Shown here: piece after piece, positions 6,397-7,805 of the stretch
Layout of the letters: every line of letters starts with the position of its first letter
Numbering within the stretch: the first letter of the stretch is position 1
Source of the DNA: Thermoplasmata archaeon
GTDB taxonomy: Archaea; Thermoplasmatota; E2; DHVEG-1; B18-G2
DNA: 7,805 nucleotides
Direction of reading: 5' to 3'
Assembly: GCA_003651105.1 (NCBI GenBank)
Contig: QMTN01000013.1
Coordinates: forward strand, 1-7,805
The notes under the pieces: model-generated
What the model saw: only the letters and a program-made list of their open reading frames with translations
What the model was told of the DNA's origin: nothing
Databases searched by the model: none
Made by a program: the position numbers and the translations under genes

Positions 6397-6406
6397 ATTT
6401 TTTCTT
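6397..6406 (+). terminator. T-rich tract between the heat shock and Cdc48 genes
   Basis: The 16 nt between the heat shock stop codon and the next ATG include ATTTTTTCTT, a run of six T plus two more. Archaeal RNA polymerase can stop at such oligo-T tracts without a hairpin. It probably ends part of the heat shock transcription, while readthrough could still feed the Cdc48 gene. Confidence 0.45.
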
Positions 6407-7805
6407 ATGGAAAAGGGGAAAGAATGGATCCTGAAGGTTGAGGAGGCGAAGTCGAGGGATGTAGGCAGGGGCATAGCGAGGATAGACCCGGATGTAGCTA
6501 GAGAGATGAAATTAACGCCAGGCGACGTGGTGCTGATAGAGGGTAAGAAGAAGACAGCCTGCATCTACTGGCCGGGCTATGCGGAGGATATAGGCAGGGA
6601 GATAATAAGGATAGATGGTGTGACGAGGAAGAACGCGGGCGTTGGTATAGATGATAAGGTCAAGGTCAGGAAGGCTGTAGCAAAGACCGCTGAAAAGGTT
6701 ACCCTGACCCCAACAGAGGAGATAAGGATAACGGGTATAGAGGAATACCTGACCAGCGTACTGGAGGGCAGGGTTGTCACCAAGGGCGACAGGATTACCA
6801 TAAACATAATGGGCAGGCAGATCGACCTCATGGTTACAGGTATATCTCCGCCATCCGATGCCGTCATCATAGGATTGACAACAAAGATCAGCCTGAGCGG
6901 AAAGGTTGCAAAGGAGGAGCTGAGGATACCCAGGGTTACCTACGAAGATATAGGAGGGCTGGATGAGGCGATAAAACAGATCAGGGAGATGGTCGAGCTA
7001 CCCCTGAAGCATCCCGAGCTGTTTGAGAAACTGGGTATAGAGGCTCCGAAAGGGATCTTGCTCTACGGTCCACCTGGAACTGGAAAAACCTTGCTCGCGA
7101 AGGCTGTTGCAAACGAGACCAACGCGAACTTCTACTCCCTAAGTGGACCAGAGATAATGAGCAAGTACTATGGAGAGAGCGAGGAGAACCTTAGGAGGAT
7201 ATTCAAGGAAGCCATAGAGAATGCCCCTTCTATAATCTTTATCGATGAGATAGACTCGATCGCTCCAAAGAGGGAGGAGGTAACCGGGGAGGTTGAGAGA
7301 AGGGTTGTCGCGCAGTTGCTGGCGCTGATGGATGGATTGGAGGAGAGGGGTAAGGTGGTTGTCATAGGGGCTACGAACAGGGTGAACGCCATAGATCCCG
7401 CCCTGAGGAGGCCGGGAAGGTTTGATAGAGAGATAGAGATCGGTATACCCGATAAAAAGGGAAGGAAGGAGATCCTCGAGATCCATACCAGAGGGATGCC
7501 ACTGGCGAAGGACGTGGACCTTGAAAGATGGGCTGAGCTTACCCATGGCTTTTCCGGAGCAGACCTATCTGCGCTCTGCAAAGAGGCTGCGATGAGGGCT
7601 CTGAGAAGAATACTCCCGGAAATAGATCTGGATGCAGAAGAGATACCCGCGGAGGTCATGGAGAAGCTTGAGGTTACGGATAAGGACTTCTATGACGCCT
7701 TCAAATCGATGACGCCTTCAGCCTTGAGGGAGGTGGTGATAGAGTCGCCCAATGTGCGGTGGGATGATATAGGAGGATTGGAGGAGGTGAAGCAGAGTCT
7801 GAGGG
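6407..7805 (+). CDS. Cdc48/p97/VAT AAA+ ATPase, N-terminal 466 residues (runs off window)
   Basis: The open frame from the ATG at 6407 reaches the window end without a stop, giving 466 codons of a protein usually 730-770 aa. Cdc48/VAT hexamers unfold substrates, in archaea probably for the 20S proteasome. The N domain (about 6-165) is a double-psi barrel starting [18 protein letters not shown] (10-27). [20 protein letters not shown] lies at 68-87. The D1 ATPase has [19 protein letters not shown] (182-200), Walker A GPPGTGKT (221-228) and Walker B IIFIDE (276-281). Sensor 1 is Asn324 in GATNR, and RRPGRFD (334-340) contains arginine fingers Arg335 and Arg338. The linker MTPSALREV (435-443) leads to [12 protein letters not shown] (452-463), the start of D2. 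There is no ribosome binding site and the leader is T-rich. A weak GATAAA at 6375-6380, inside the heat shock gene, is at leaderless-promoter distance. The C-terminal tail is outside the window. Confidence 0.95.
   Translation, partial: MEKGKEWILKVEEAKSRDVGRGIARIDPDVAREMKLTPGDVVLIEGKKKTACIYWPGYAEDIGREIIRIDGVTRKNAGVGIDDKVKVRKAVAKTAEKVTLTPTEEIRITGIEEYLTSVLEGRVVTKGDRITINIMGRQIDLMVTGISPPSDAVIIGLTTKISLSGKVAKEELRIPRVTYEDIGGLDEAIKQIREMVELPLKHPELFEKLGIEAPKGILLYGPPGTGKTLLAKAVANETNANFYSLSGPEIMSKYYGESEENLRRIFKEAIENAPSIIFIDEIDSIAPKREEVTGEVERRVVAQLLALMDGLEERGKVVVIGATNRVNAIDPALRRPGRFDREIEIGIPDKKGRKEILEIHTRGMPLAKDVDLERWAELTHGFSGADLSALCKEAAMRALRRILPEIDLDAEEIPAEVMEKLEVTDKDFYDAFKSMTPSALREVVIESPNVRWDDIGGLEEVKQSLR

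Noticed and set aside
7139..7659. Long open frames on the minus strand opposite the Cdc48 gene
   Set aside because: The plus strand clearly encodes the conserved Cdc48 D1 domain. The antisense frames are low-complexity Ser/Leu-rich products of purine-rich codons and have no recognisable domain.

Overview
The window is archaeal and probably from a thermophile. Support comes from a tRNA-Leu of archaeal type without an encoded CCA, archaea-only or archaeal-type genes (4-phosphopantoate--beta-alanine ligase, PAC2-family protein, TIP49/RuvBL ATPase, Cdc48/VAT, archaeal AspRS), TATA boxes close upstream of start codons, and heavy AGG/AGA (Arg) and ATA (Ile) codon use. The mix, especially a TIP49 ATPase beside Cdc48, fits a Thermoproteota/Korarchaeota-like lineage better than a methanogen or halophile, but the sequence alone does not settle this.

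Layout. Positions 1-62 hold the 3' part of tRNA-Leu(GAG). A promoter follows, then a secreted multidomain protein (129-1481, +). Its stop codon abuts the stop codon of a convergent four-gene cluster on the minus strand. Read in transcription order, that cluster is TIP49/RuvBL ATPase (5677 or 5701 down to 4331), PAC2-family protein (4292-3540), 4-phosphopantoate--beta-alanine ligase (3543-2770) and aspartyl-tRNA synthetase (2783-1482). The last three overlap (4 nt and 14 nt), so they look like one translationally coupled unit. A roughly 110-nt divergent promoter region separates the TIP49 gene from a small heat shock protein gene (5815-6390, +). A Cdc48/VAT gene (6407, +) follows after only 16 nt and runs off the window end.

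How the genes fit together. Around the divergent promoter sit four protein-quality-control or complex-assembly genes: TIP49, PAC2, Hsp20 and Cdc48. Further along the minus-strand unit are housekeeping genes for CoA synthesis and tRNA charging. The most interesting signal is at C-termini. The PAC2 protein ends in Met-Tyr-Gly and the TIP49 ATPase in Ile-Tyr-Ser. Both match the hydrophobic-Tyr-X (HbYX) tail that proteasome activators and assembly chaperones use to dock into 20S alpha-ring pockets. This raises the hypothesis, untested here, of a proteasome- or complex-assembly module built from PAC2, TIP49 and possibly Cdc48. AspRS also has unusual residues (Glu28, Arg86) at the two positions that separate discriminating from non-discriminating archaeal enzymes.

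There is no stretch over 300 bases without a gene, and I see no CRISPR array, insertion sequence or integration site.
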